A stretch of DNA of 25,133 nucleotides from an uncultured Pseudomonadota bacterium. GTDB lineage: Bacteria > Pseudomonadota > Gammaproteobacteria > Burkholderiales > SG8-39. Positions 8,028 to 15,329 of this stretch are shown piece after piece. The stretch covers positions 1 to 25,133 of the forward strand of contig CAITSH010000283.1 in assembly GCA_903895005.1 (NCBI GenBank), written 5' to 3'. The position numbers were made by a program, and so were the translations under genes. The notes under the pieces were generated by a model. It was not told where the DNA came from. It worked only from the letters and a program-made list of their open reading frames with translations, and searched no databases. Numbering within the stretch: position 1 is the stretch's first letter; each line of letters begins with the position of its first letter.

Positions 8028-8762
8028 ATGACTGCGAAAACCACACTGGGCAAATTGCCCGCCGCCGCATTCGGCCGCCTCGAACTTGAAAGATTGCCGG
8101 ATACGCTGCTCGCCGGCTTTCGCGCGCTGGGTGACCTGACCGGCACAACCTCGGATGCAATGGATTATTGCGGTGTCACAGGCGCCGTGCCCGGCTCGAC
8201 GCTGCGGCCCACCGACCCGGCGGCGCGCGTGGTGGCGCAGGCGCTCACCGTACTCAACCGCAAGCTCGACAAGACCGTGCCCGAGGCGGTCGAGCGCAAC
8301 GTCTCGCACCTGGGTGAAATCGAGGCGCACAACCTCGCCGAACCCGGCGACATCCTGGTGATACAGGGCGTGGCGAATATTTCCAGCATGGGCGGCATTT
8401 CGGCCTCGATAGGCAAGCGCCAGGGCGAGGCCGGTGCGATTGTGGATGGCGGCGTGCGCGACATCGATCATTCGCGGCATATCGGTTACCCGGTGTGGTC
8501 ATCGAGCGTCAGTCCGGCCACCGGCAAGTGGCGCATCGAGACGGTCGGCATCAACGTGCCGGTCGTGGTGGCCGGTGTGACGGTGTATCCGGGGGACCTG
8601 GTCATCGCCGACGAGGTGGGTGTGTGCTTTGTACCGCGCGCGCGCGCCGCCGAGGTCCTGGCGACGGCGCAGCGCCTCGAACAATCGGAGGAGGCGCGCC
8701 TCGCCAAGATCGCCGGTGGCATGCCGCTGGCGGAGTTCCTGGCGATCCCGCGGCAAAAGTAG
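8028..8762 (+). CDS. RraA family / 4-carboxy-4-hydroxy-2-oxoadipate-type aldolase
   Basis: This 244-residue cytoplasmic protein belongs to the RraA-like family. The substrate and metal loop is GAIVDGGVRDIDH (D140, R144, D145), followed by GYPVWSSSVSP and the later IETVGINVPVVVAGVTVYPGDLVIADEVGV, all family hallmarks. Catabolic members are class II pyruvate aldolases acting on 4-hydroxy-4-methyl- or 4-carboxy-4-hydroxy-2-oxo acids (the last step of protocatechuate 4,5-cleavage). Others bind RNase E and lack aldolase function. The catabolic neighbours and the length beyond E. coli RraA favour an aldolase here. ATG 8028 is chosen; a GTG lies directly before it at 8025. The next gene is 274 bases away, so co-transcription is uncertain. 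Confidence 0.85.
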   Translation: MTAKTTLGKLPAAAFGRLELERLPDTLLAGFRALGDLTGTTSDAMDYCGVTGAVPGSTLRPTDPAARVVAQALTVLNRKLDKTVPEAVERNVSHLGEIEAHNLAEPGDILVIQGVANISSMGGISASIGKRQGEAGAIVDGGVRDIDHSRHIGYPVWSSSVSPATGKWRIETVGINVPVVVAGVTVYPGDLVIADEVGVCFVPRARAAEVLATAQRLEQSEEARLAKIAGGMPLAEFLAIPRQK

Positions 8763-8858
8763 CGGGGCAGTGCCCGGTGCTTCGGGTCACGCGCCGCTCG
8801 GAACAAAAGCGCGCGCAGCCGGTAAGGTCTAAAGTGGCGGGGTGGCCCGGTTTGCGGA

Positions 8859-8890
8859 GACACGATAAAAACCGGCGACACGATAAAAAC
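8859..8890. repeat. Two 14-bp direct repeats, 18-bp period
   Basis: The sequence gacacgataaaaac occurs at 8859-8872 and 8877-8890. It lies in the 274-base gap between the RraA-type gene and the Bug gene. The pair could be a regulator binding site or a slippage duplication. Confidence 0.7.
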
Positions 8891-8937
8891 AAGAAGCGGA
8901 ACACACCGTCGATATGCCGCAGAAAAATGCAGAAAAT

Positions 8938-8967
8938 CTCAGGCAACCTCAGGCAACCTAAGACAAT
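8938..8967. repeat. 10-bp tandem repeat, two exact and one degenerate copy
   Basis: The unit ctcaggcaac occurs at 8938-8947 and 8948-8957, followed by ctaagacaat at 8958-8967 as a diverged third copy. Directly before it, gcagaaaaat is followed by gcagaaaat (about 8919-8937). Three separate small duplications therefore lie within about 110 bases upstream of the Bug gene at 9037. Confidence 0.7.
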
Positions 8968-9036
8968 CGCGGCCAATGCGCGACCAGTGCGCGGGGCTGC
9001 AGCAACATTGCGTAGTGCATTCAAAGGAGAAGACTG

Positions 9037-10017
9037 ATGTCCGGCATCACACGATTGCTCACCCATGTCCTCGCCGGCTTCGTGCTGGCAGTTGCTTCGA
9101 TCCCGGCGCAGGCACAGGCGTATCCGAACAAGCCGCTGCGCCTGATCATCGGTTTTCCGGCAGGCGGCCCCGCGGACATTTTCGGACGCGCCATGGCGCA
9201 GGCTTTGTCAGCGCAGCTCGGGCAGCCGGTGGTGGTCGAGAACAAGGGCGGGGTTGGTGGCGTGCTGGGCATGGACGCGGTGGCCAAGGCTGCGCCCGAC
9301 GGCTACACGCTGGGCTTTAACAACCAGGGCTCGGTGGCGATGGCGCCCTTTGCGCTGACCAAGATGCCTTACAACCCGAACAAGGATCTCGCGCTGATCT
9401 CGGTGGTGGTGCGTGTGCCCGAGGCGATCGTCGTGCACCCTTCGGTTCCGGTGAATACCTTCGCCGAACTCATCGCTTACGCCAAGGCCAATCCGGGCAA
9501 GCTCAATTACGGTTCGGCCGGTGCCGGCGGCATCACCCATCTCGCCGGTGAACTGCTCAAGGCCGAGGCCGGCATAGACATCGTGCATGTGGCCTACAAG
9601 GGCGCGGCACCGGCGGTCACCGACCTGCTTGGCGGCCAGGTGCAACTCGGTTTCTTTGATATTCCGGTGGTGCTGCCGCACATCAAGTCGGGCAAGTTGA
9701 AGGCGGTGGCCCTGACCACCGCAAAACGCATCGACGCGCTGCCCGATGTGCCGACCACCGCCGAGGTGAAGTTCCCGCGTGTGATCTCCGACAACTGGTA
9801 CGGCCTGGTGGCGCCGGGCGGCACCCCGCCCGATATCATCAAGCGCCTCAACGCCGCGGCCCTCGCCGGGCTCAAGTCGCCGGCCCTGGTGGAGCAGTTC
9901 GCCAAGGTGAGCGGCATTCCCTCGCCGACCACGCTCGAAGAATACGCAAGCTTTCTCGCCGCAGAGCAGGCGCGCTGGGGTGGCATCATCAAGGCCATCG
10001 GCTTCAAGGAGGACTAG
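9037..10017 (+). CDS. Bug family (TctC-like) periplasmic solute-binding protein
   Basis: This 326-residue protein has a signal peptide ending AQAQA followed by YPNKPLRLIIGFPAGGPADIFGR, which contains the typical ligand-loop Asp. Further hallmarks are VENKGGVGGVLGMDAVAKAAPDGYTLGF, ELIAYAKANPGKLNYGSAG, a central VAYKGAAPAVTDLLGGQVQLGF and GLVAPGGTPPDII. It probably captures an organic acid for uptake or sensing; no TctAB genes are present. The ATG at 9037 has AAGGAG about ten bases upstream. It ends 31 bases before a LigI-like amidohydrolase, so its ligand may be related to that enzyme's pathway. It is a paralogue of the protein at 2527, not a recent duplicate. Confidence 0.92.
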   Translation: MSGITRLLTHVLAGFVLAVASIPAQAQAYPNKPLRLIIGFPAGGPADIFGRAMAQALSAQLGQPVVVENKGGVGGVLGMDAVAKAAPDGYTLGFNNQGSVAMAPFALTKMPYNPNKDLALISVVVRVPEAIVVHPSVPVNTFAELIAYAKANPGKLNYGSAGAGGITHLAGELLKAEAGIDIVHVAYKGAAPAVTDLLGGQVQLGFFDIPVVLPHIKSGKLKAVALTTAKRIDALPDVPTTAEVKFPRVISDNWYGLVAPGGTPPDIIKRLNAAALAGLKSPALVEQFAKVSGIPSPTTLEEYASFLAAEQARWGGIIKAIGFKED

Positions 10018-10048
10018 GTCCGCTTCAGTTGTTCCGGCCCGCATTGTC

Positions 10049-10939
10049 ATGAACGATCCCAAACCTTCTTATCTCGCCGCACCGAGCAAGCCCGCGCTGC
10101 AATTGCCCGCCGGTTCGTGCGACACGCACGTGCATGTGTTCGGTCCTGGCGCGGTGTTCCCGTATGCGCCTGGCGCGCCCTTTGTTCCGGCCGATGCGCC
10201 CAAGGAAAAACTCTTTGCGCTGCACCAGCTGCTGGGCATCGAGCATTGCGTCATTGTGCAGTCCACCTGCCATGGCTTTGACAACAGCGTGGTGGCCGAC
10301 GCGATTGCGGCGAAAAATGGCGACTACTGCGGCATCGCGCTCGCGCCCGCCGAAGTCAGCGACGCCGAATTGCGGCGCCTCGATGCGCAGGGCTTTCGCG
10401 GCGTGCGCTTTAATTTCATGAAACATCTCGGAAAGGGGGCGCAGCCGGAGGCCGTGGTTGCGCTGTCGCTGCGCCTTGCCGACCTCGGCTGGCATTTGCA
10501 GGTGCATTTCGAGAGCAGCCTCGTTGACGAGCTTGCGCCTTTTTTCAAGCGCTGCGCGGTGCCGGTGGTGATCGACCACATGGGGCGCATGGATTCGTCG
10601 CTTGGAGTGGCGCAGCCGGCCTTCCAGTCGCTGCTGGCGCTGATGGAGGACGAACGCTTTTACGTCAAGGTCAGCGGTTCGGAGCGTAACTCGCGCGAAG
10701 ACCCGCCGTGGCGCGATTCGATTCCGTTTGCGCGCAAACTGGTGGCCGGGTTTCCCGACCGCGTGTTCTGGGGCACCGACTGGCCGCACCCGAACCTGCG
10801 CGCGATTCCCGATGACGGCACGCTCGTCGACATCCTGGCTGAAATCGCACCGACCGAGCACGCCCGCCAATTGCTGCTGGTGGACAATCCGCGCGGCTTT
10901 TACGGTTTTCCCGTCGACCTTCGCGACGTGCGGTCATGA
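10049..10939 (+). CDS. Amidohydrolase family lactonase, LigI-like
   Basis: This 296-residue cytoplasmic enzyme of the amidohydrolase superfamily resembles 2-pyrone-4,6-dicarboxylate lactonase (LigI). The N-terminal motif CDTHVHVFGP gives H27 and H29; VVIDHMGR gives H177; GTDWPHPN gives D244. The spacing of these residues matches the LigI active site (two His, one His, catalytic Asp) as I recall it. Length also matches. The reaction would be opening of a lactone or related cyclic ester, but many uncharacterised homologues have unknown substrates. The open frame extends upstream into the Bug gene; ATG 10049 is chosen because it yields the conserved N-terminus. The stop overlaps the SDR start (ATGA), so the two are translationally coupled. 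Confidence 0.87.
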   Translation: MNDPKPSYLAAPSKPALQLPAGSCDTHVHVFGPGAVFPYAPGAPFVPADAPKEKLFALHQLLGIEHCVIVQSTCHGFDNSVVADAIAAKNGDYCGIALAPAEVSDAELRRLDAQGFRGVRFNFMKHLGKGAQPEAVVALSLRLADLGWHLQVHFESSLVDELAPFFKRCAVPVVIDHMGRMDSSLGVAQPAFQSLLALMEDERFYVKVSGSERNSREDPPWRDSIPFARKLVAGFPDRVFWGTDWPHPNLRAIPDDGTLVDILAEIAPTEHARQLLLVDNPRGFYGFPVDLRDVRS

Positions 10940-11784
10940 GCGAACAAGCGGGCGAACATATCGGCGGAAACACGGGAGACCGCGCCGGAGGACGTCTGGA
11001 GGGCAAGGTCGCGATTGTCACCGGTGCGGGCTCTGTCGGCCCGGGTTGGGGCAACGGCCGCGCGATGGCCGTGCGCTTTGCCGAGGAGGGCGCCATGGTG
11101 TTTGCCTGCGACCGCGACGTATCGCGTCTTGATGAAACGGTGGCGCTGGTCAACGTGAACGGAGGCGTGCTGGTCGCCCACGCCTGCGATGTGACGGTAA
11201 GCGCCTCGATCGAAGCCATGGTCGCCGACTGCCTCGCCGTATTCGGCCGTATAGACGTGCTGGTCAATAACGTCGGTGGCTCGGCCCCCGGCGGCCCGGT
11301 CGAAATGTCCGAGGAAGTCTGGGATGCGCAAATCGATTACAACCTGAAAAGCGTGTTCCTAGGCTGCAAGCACGTGCTGCCGGTTATGGAAGCGCAGGGC
11401 GGCGGCGCGATCATCAACATCGCCTCGACCTCTGGCCTGCGCTGGACCGGCGCGGCGCAGGTGGCCTACGCTGCGACCAAGGCGGCGGTGATCCAGTTGT
11501 CCAAAGTAGTCGCGGTGCAGTACGCGGCCAAGGGCATACGCGTCAACACCGTGGTGCCGGGCCAGTTGCACACGCCCATGGTCGAGGCGCGCCTCGCCGG
11601 CCAGCGTGCGGGCGGTGATGTCGAGGCCATCCTGCGCCAGCGAAAAAAACGAATTCCGCTCGGTTTTGCCGGCGACGGTCGCGACACCGCCAACGCGGCG
11701 CTGTTTCTCGCCTCGGATGAGGCGCGTTTCATCACCGGGACAGAAATTGTCGTTGACGGCGGCATGACCGTGCGCTGCGACTAG
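10936..11784 (+). CDS. Short-chain dehydrogenase/reductase (SDR)
   Basis: This 282-residue classical SDR has the cofactor motif VAIVTGAGSVGPGWGNG, a glycine loop longer than the usual TGxxxGIG. Then come FACDRD (acidic residue after the second strand, suggesting NAD preference), NNVGG, INIASTSG with S164, and the catalytic YAATK (Y178, K182). The C-terminus has the family end GTEIVVDGGMT. It oxidises or reduces a hydroxy or keto group on an unknown substrate. It overlaps the LigI-like gene by four bases, so the two enzymes probably act on one compound. The first 20 residues are a polar extension before the fold begins. Confidence 0.9.
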   Translation: MSEQAGEHIGGNTGDRAGGRLEGKVAIVTGAGSVGPGWGNGRAMAVRFAEEGAMVFACDRDVSRLDETVALVNVNGGVLVAHACDVTVSASIEAMVADCLAVFGRIDVLVNNVGGSAPGGPVEMSEEVWDAQIDYNLKSVFLGCKHVLPVMEAQGGGAIINIASTSGLRWTGAAQVAYAATKAAVIQLSKVVAVQYAAKGIRVNTVVPGQLHTPMVEARLAGQRAGGDVEAILRQRKKRIPLGFAGDGRDTANAALFLASDEARFITGTEIVVDGGMTVRCD

Positions 11785-11857
11785 GGAATCATCGTCAGGA
11801 TATCGGGCTGCAAGCCGTCAGCTTCGAGCAGGACCAGCGGCGTCGCATAAAACCAAA

Positions 11858-11862
11858 AAGGA
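11858..11862 (+). promoter_or_regulatory. Shine-Dalgarno sequence for the ATA start at 11870
   Basis: AAGGA at 11858-11862 is followed by seven bases and then ATA at 11870. The spacing is ideal for initiation at that codon. The first ATG of the frame at 11915 has no Shine-Dalgarno sequence and would remove half the signal peptide. Confidence 0.6.
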
Positions 11863-11869
11863 TTAAGTC

Positions 11870-12685
11870 ATAAAAAATAGCACTCGCCTGTCCGGCTATG
11901 TTCTGGCCGCAGCAATGGCGCTTGGCGTTTGCGGCGCCGCCGCCGCACAGAGCAAACCGAAGCGTTCGGATGTAGGGGGCGCCACGCCCGAGTCCATGCT
12001 GTGGGTTGGTAACAGTTTTTTTTACTTCAACAACAGCATGCACAGTCATGTCATCGCCCTGGTGCGCGGGGCCGACCCGAAGGCGACGCTGCGCGGCACC
12101 TCGGTGACGATCAGCGGCTCAGGCATGGACTGGCACGACATGGCGTCATATTTCCGGCCCAACGGCCTCGGCAAATATATTTTTGATGCCGGTAACGAGG
12201 TGGTGTTTACCACGCCGGGCAAGGCGTACGACGCCGTGATCGTCGCCGACTGCAGCCAATGCCCCATCCACCCGCAATTGAAGCCTGTATTCCACGAGCA
12301 GGTGAAAAAGCAAAGCGCCGTCATCATCGCCAACGGCGCGCGGCCGGTATTGTTCATGACCTGGGCCTACAAGGACAAACCCGAGATGACGGCGCAACTG
12401 GCCGAGCAATACACCATCGCGGGCAATGCCAATGATGTGCTGGTCATTCCGGCCGGGCTCGCCTTTGCGAACGTCATGGCGCGCCGGCCGGAGTTGGAGT
12501 TATACGCACCGGACAAGCGCCACCCGACGCTGATGGGGACGTATCTTGCCGCGGCCGTCACCTATGCCGCCGTCTACAAGCGCTCGTCCGCGGGCAACAG
12601 TTATCGCGCCGGCCTCGATGCGTCGCTCGCCGCCTTCCTGCAAGGCGTGGCCGATGACACGGTGCGCGAGTACTACGCGAAGTAA
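11870..12685 (+). CDS. Exported SGNH/GDSL-like hydrolase with a probable ATA start
   Basis: This is a 271-residue secreted protein if read from ATA 11870, or 256 if read from ATG 11915. From 11870 the N-terminus reads (M)KNSTRLSGYVLAAAMALG and ends AAAA-Q, a complete signal peptide; the ATG start loses its charged n-region. After the signal comes MLWVGNSFFYFN, where G-N-S (S49) resembles the SGNH block I nucleophile. Near the end DKRHPTLMGTYLAA supplies the D-x-x-H expected of block V. Substrate is unknown; esterase or carbohydrate deacetylase activity would fit the fold. An in-frame stop (TAA) lies one codon before ATA, so no upstream start exists. It converges with the MFS gene 111 bases downstream. 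Confidence 0.72.
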   Translation: MKNSTRLSGYVLAAAMALGVCGAAAAQSKPKRSDVGGATPESMLWVGNSFFYFNNSMHSHVIALVRGADPKATLRGTSVTISGSGMDWHDMASYFRPNGLGKYIFDAGNEVVFTTPGKAYDAVIVADCSQCPIHPQLKPVFHEQVKKQSAVIIANGARPVLFMTWAYKDKPEMTAQLAEQYTIAGNANDVLVIPAGLAFANVMARRPELELYAPDKRHPTLMGTYLAAAVTYAAVYKRSSAGNSYRAGLDASLAAFLQGVADDTVREYYAK

Positions 12686-12796
12686 GGTTTCCATGCGGCT
12701 TTACCGCTTTATCGGCTAAGCGCTTGAACGGTTGACCGCGGTGCGGCGCGACGCTGCGGCAGGGACGTGCCCCGGCACGCCGGCGCCCAGATGGTC

Positions 12797-14107
12797 CTAT
12801 GCTCTGGACGATTCGGCGCCCTGCTCGTGGCGTCCGACCAGAATGCCGCCGATGATGCCGATCGAGGCGCATCCGAGCATGACCCACAAGGCTGCGTCCC
12901 ACGAGCCGGTCCAGGTTACAACGGCTGCGACGAGGGGCGGCCCTGAAAAAATACCGACGTTGGCCAGTTGCATGACCAGGCCTTGCAGCGTCCCGGCTTC
13001 GGCGGGCGTGCGCGCATAGCGTGCGGCGCCGGAAATCGCCGCAGCGGGCACCATGCCGGTGACGGCGTTGTACACGAGCACCAGCGCGTAGCGCAGGCCG
13101 TCCGGAAGGCTGGTGGCAAAGATGCCGGCAAAGAGCACGCTGGTGATGCAAAAGGTGCTGATGATGATGCGCCCGCGCGGCACGCCGCGTTGCACCAGCC
13201 AGCCTCCGAACACGTTGCCAAAGCAATTGCAGAAAATTGCCAGCGCCGTGAGCATCGCCGCGGCGGTCGCCGCAACATGGCCGACTTCCTGCAGGTAGGT
13301 CGGCAGCCAGATCAGCATGGACACGTTTTGCGTGGTGTAGGCGGCGAACACGATACCGAGCAGCCAGGGCACCGGCTGGGAGAGCGAGGAACGAACGCGT
13401 GTCAGCGAGCGTGGCGCCGCAGCCTTGCCACCATTGTCACCGCTGCCACCATCCCCATAATGCCGGCGCTGCGATGCGAGCAAGGCCGCACCGGCGAGCG
13501 CCGTGAGGCTCACCAGCAGCCACAGCGATCGCCAACCACCGTCCGGCTGCGCCAGCAGCAGCGGCGAGAGGACGATGACCAGGGCACTGCCAAAAGGCAT
13601 GTAGCTCGACCAGAAGCCAAAGGCCACGCCGCGCTGCGCGGGGGCGGTCGCCAGCGTGATCAGTCCGGGCGCCGACACAATGATGGCGATAAAGCCGACG
13701 CCCTCTACGAGGCGCGAGACGATCAGCAGCGGTGCGCCGGTCGCGGTCGCACCCAGCACGCCGCCGATGGCGATGCAGGCCAGACCGGAAACGCAGAATC
13801 GCAGGGCACCGGCGCGGTCCGAGAGCACGCCGAACACGATGGCGCTCACCATCGCGAGGGCGTTGAAGGCGGAGGCCAGCCAGCCGGCCTGGATCAGCGT
13901 GAGCCCGAGTTCTTGTTTGAGCAGGGGCAGGGCCGGCGACATCTTTGCGAAAGCGCAGCCGCCGATCACGCCGGCGGCGATGGCGGCGACAAGAGCGAGC
14001 GTGTGGGTCCGGGGGCGCGGCGTGGTCGCGATGTCTTTGCTCAAGCGGGGGGCTGCGTTGGGTCGGTCGCGCGCGTCTTGGTTTTTGCTCAAGCGCCGAT
14101 AAGCCAC
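12797..14107 (-). CDS. MFS transporter
   Basis: This inner-membrane transporter of about 436 residues has around 12 hydrophobic helices. It carries the MFS loop 2-3 motif as GVLSDRAGALRFC and the RLVEGVGFIAIIVSAPGLI helix. A hydrophilic central loop (RRHYGDGGSGDNGGK) separates the two halves. The pattern is close to CynX/NimT-like and organic-anion permeases, but the substrate cannot be read off. The start is uncertain: GTG at 14107 overlaps the upstream Ldh2 gene by 19 bases, and TTG at 14092 would make a four-base overlap with its stop. The first 30 residues are polar and non-conserved in appearance. It is the last gene of the minus-strand catabolic operon, so it likely imports that operon's substrate. 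Confidence 0.9.
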   Translation of the reverse strand: MAYRRLSKNQDARDRPNAAPRLSKDIATTPRPRTHTLALVAAIAAGVIGGCAFAKMSPALPLLKQELGLTLIQAGWLASAFNALAMVSAIVFGVLSDRAGALRFCVSGLACIAIGGVLGATATGAPLLIVSRLVEGVGFIAIIVSAPGLITLATAPAQRGVAFGFWSSYMPFGSALVIVLSPLLLAQPDGGWRSLWLLVSLTALAGAALLASQRRHYGDGGSGDNGGKAAAPRSLTRVRSSLSQPVPWLLGIVFAAYTTQNVSMLIWLPTYLQEVGHVAATAAAMLTALAIFCNCFGNVFGGWLVQRGVPRGRIIISTFCITSVLFAGIFATSLPDGLRYALVLVYNAVTGMVPAAAISGAARYARTPAEAGTLQGLVMQLANVGIFSGPPLVAAVVTWTGSWDAALWVMLGCASIGIIGGILVGRHEQGAESSRA

Positions 14108-15156
14108 GGTGCCTTGGCACCGGCGGCGATCGCCTTCAGTTGCCCGATGAGCATGTCGGGCACCGGCACGCCGTTGACGAGACGGTCTTTCATCGCAGCC
14201 TGCTCGGGGTCGCCCGGAACCTGCACCGGTTGCGCCGGGTCGACCGGGCGTGTGGCGTGCAGCGCGTCGATCATGTCATCGAGGTCTTCCTCGAATTCAC
14301 CCTCGTCGCGAAACGCGTCCGGGTCCATGGCAAAAAAGAAATGCCCGATGTTGTTGTGTTTTTCGCCGGGGTGACGCGCCTCGCGCGTGGGGGCAAACCA
14401 TGCGCCGGGAATCATCGAGCACAATACCTCGACCATGGCCGCGAGGCCGTAGCCCTTGTGGCTGCCCATGGTGCGCGATGCGCCCAGCGGTGTGAGCAAC
14501 ACCTTTTGCAGTGCGAGCGCCGGGTCGGTGACAGGCTTGCCCGCGGCATCGAGGGCCCAGCCTTCGGGCACGGCCTTGCCGTTGAGGTTGGCTACCTTGA
14601 GCTTGCCCACCGCCGCGGTGCTGGTGGCCATGTCGAGGTAGAACATCGGGTGTTTTTTGCCCGGTGCGGCGAACGAGATCGGGTTGGTGCCGAACATGGG
14701 CTCGGCGGCGAAGGTCGGCACCACCACCGCATGCCACACCGAGGTGAAGGCCATGCCGACGAGGCCCGCCTCGGCGGCCATCAGTGCGTAGGCGCCGGCC
14801 GAACCGTAGTGGTTGGAATGCTTGACCGCGACCGCGGCAAGCCCGGTCTTTTTCGCCTTTGCGATCGCCAGTTCCATGCCGCGCGTCGCCGGCACATGAC
14901 CGAGCGAATGGTCGGCGTCGATGAGCGCGGTGACCGGTGATTCGCGCAGCACGCGGATATTCGGTTTGACGTTGATCAGGCCCGCGGCGAATTGCTCCGA
15001 ATAAAGCTGCATCATCGTCGCGCCGTGCGAATCGATGCCGCGGATGTCGGCCGCACCCATGCGCTCGGCGGTGATGCGCGCGTGTTCCTCGCTCATGCCC
15101 CAGGCGGTGAAAATGGCGATGAGCTGGGCCTTGAGGGTGTCGAAGGGGACGCGCAT
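14089..15156 (-). CDS. Ldh2-family (malate/L-lactate dehydrogenase type) oxidoreductase
   Basis: This 355-residue cytoplasmic NAD(P)-dependent enzyme shows family hallmarks RGIDSHGATMM, VKHSNHYGSAGAYALMAAEAGLVGMAFT, FGTNPISFAAPGKKHPMFYLDMATS and the glycine-rich SHKGYGLAAMVEVL. The family reduces 2-oxo acids or cyclic imines (malate, sulfolactate, ureidoglycolate, piperideine-2-carboxylate reductases), so substrate is open. ATG 15156 (MRVPFDTL) is preferred because family members start at this point; GTG 15204 would add 16 residues. Its stop overlaps the MFS gene. A 173-base gap holding a perfect inverted repeat separates it from the upstream D-2-hydroxyacid dehydrogenase, so it may also have its own control. 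Confidence 0.9.
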   Translation of the reverse strand: MRVPFDTLKAQLIAIFTAWGMSEEHARITAERMGAADIRGIDSHGATMMQLYSEQFAAGLINVKPNIRVLRESPVTALIDADHSLGHVPATRGMELAIAKAKKTGLAAVAVKHSNHYGSAGAYALMAAEAGLVGMAFTSVWHAVVVPTFAAEPMFGTNPISFAAPGKKHPMFYLDMATSTAAVGKLKVANLNGKAVPEGWALDAAGKPVTDPALALQKVLLTPLGASRTMGSHKGYGLAAMVEVLCSMIPGAWFAPTREARHPGEKHNNIGHFFFAMDPDAFRDEGEFEEDLDDMIDALHATRPVDPAQPVQVPGDPEQAAMKDRLVNGVPVPDMLIGQLKAIAAGAKAPWLIGA

Positions 15157-15243
15157 GGGATTCGGTTCGCCTTGAGGGTTGCGGTTGATCGGGTGCAATT
15201 TCACAACATTGGCTTTGTGAAAGCTGCGCCGGGCGGTCTTTTC

Positions 15244-15283
15244 AGGCCTGTGATGGTGACAGATTTGTCACCATCACAGGCCT
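15244..15283. promoter_or_regulatory. Perfect 18-bp inverted repeat with 4-base loop
   Basis: Left arm 15244-15261 and right arm 15266-15283 are exact reverse complements around gatt. The arm reads aggcctgtgatggtgaca. It lies between the stop of the D-2-hydroxyacid dehydrogenase gene (15330) and the start of the Ldh2 gene (15156), both on the minus strand. No T-tract follows on either strand, so it is not a standard intrinsic terminator. It could be an operator, an attenuating or RNA-stabilising hairpin, or a palindromic repeat element. Confidence 0.8.
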
Positions 15284-15294
15284 TGCCGCAGTCG

Positions 15295-15313
15295 TTACTT
15301 GGTTACTTGGTTA
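15295..15313. repeat. 8-bp tandem repeat
   Basis: The unit ttacttgg occurs at 15295-15302 and 15303-15310 and continues with tta. It ends in a T run, 17 bases from the stop codon of the D-2-hydroxyacid dehydrogenase gene. The reverse strand reads ccaagtaa and shares the gtaacc core seen at 782-820. Confidence 0.6.
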
Positions 15314-15329
15314 TTTTTTTGCTGTTAGC

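Noticed and set aside
8028..10939. A complete protocatechuate 4,5-cleavage pathway
   Set aside because: Only a LigI-like and an RraA/LigK-like enzyme are present; LigAB, LigC and LigJ equivalents are not in the window.
11870..11930. Lipoprotein signal in the SGNH-like protein
   Set aside because: The Cys in LGVC lacks the small residue required at -1 of a lipobox; an A-x-A signal peptidase I site follows instead.
12968..14374. A 468-codon plus-strand frame opposite the MFS and Ldh2 genes
   Set aside because: It crosses the boundary of two well-supported minus-strand genes and is composed of Gln/Arg/Gly-rich shadow sequence.
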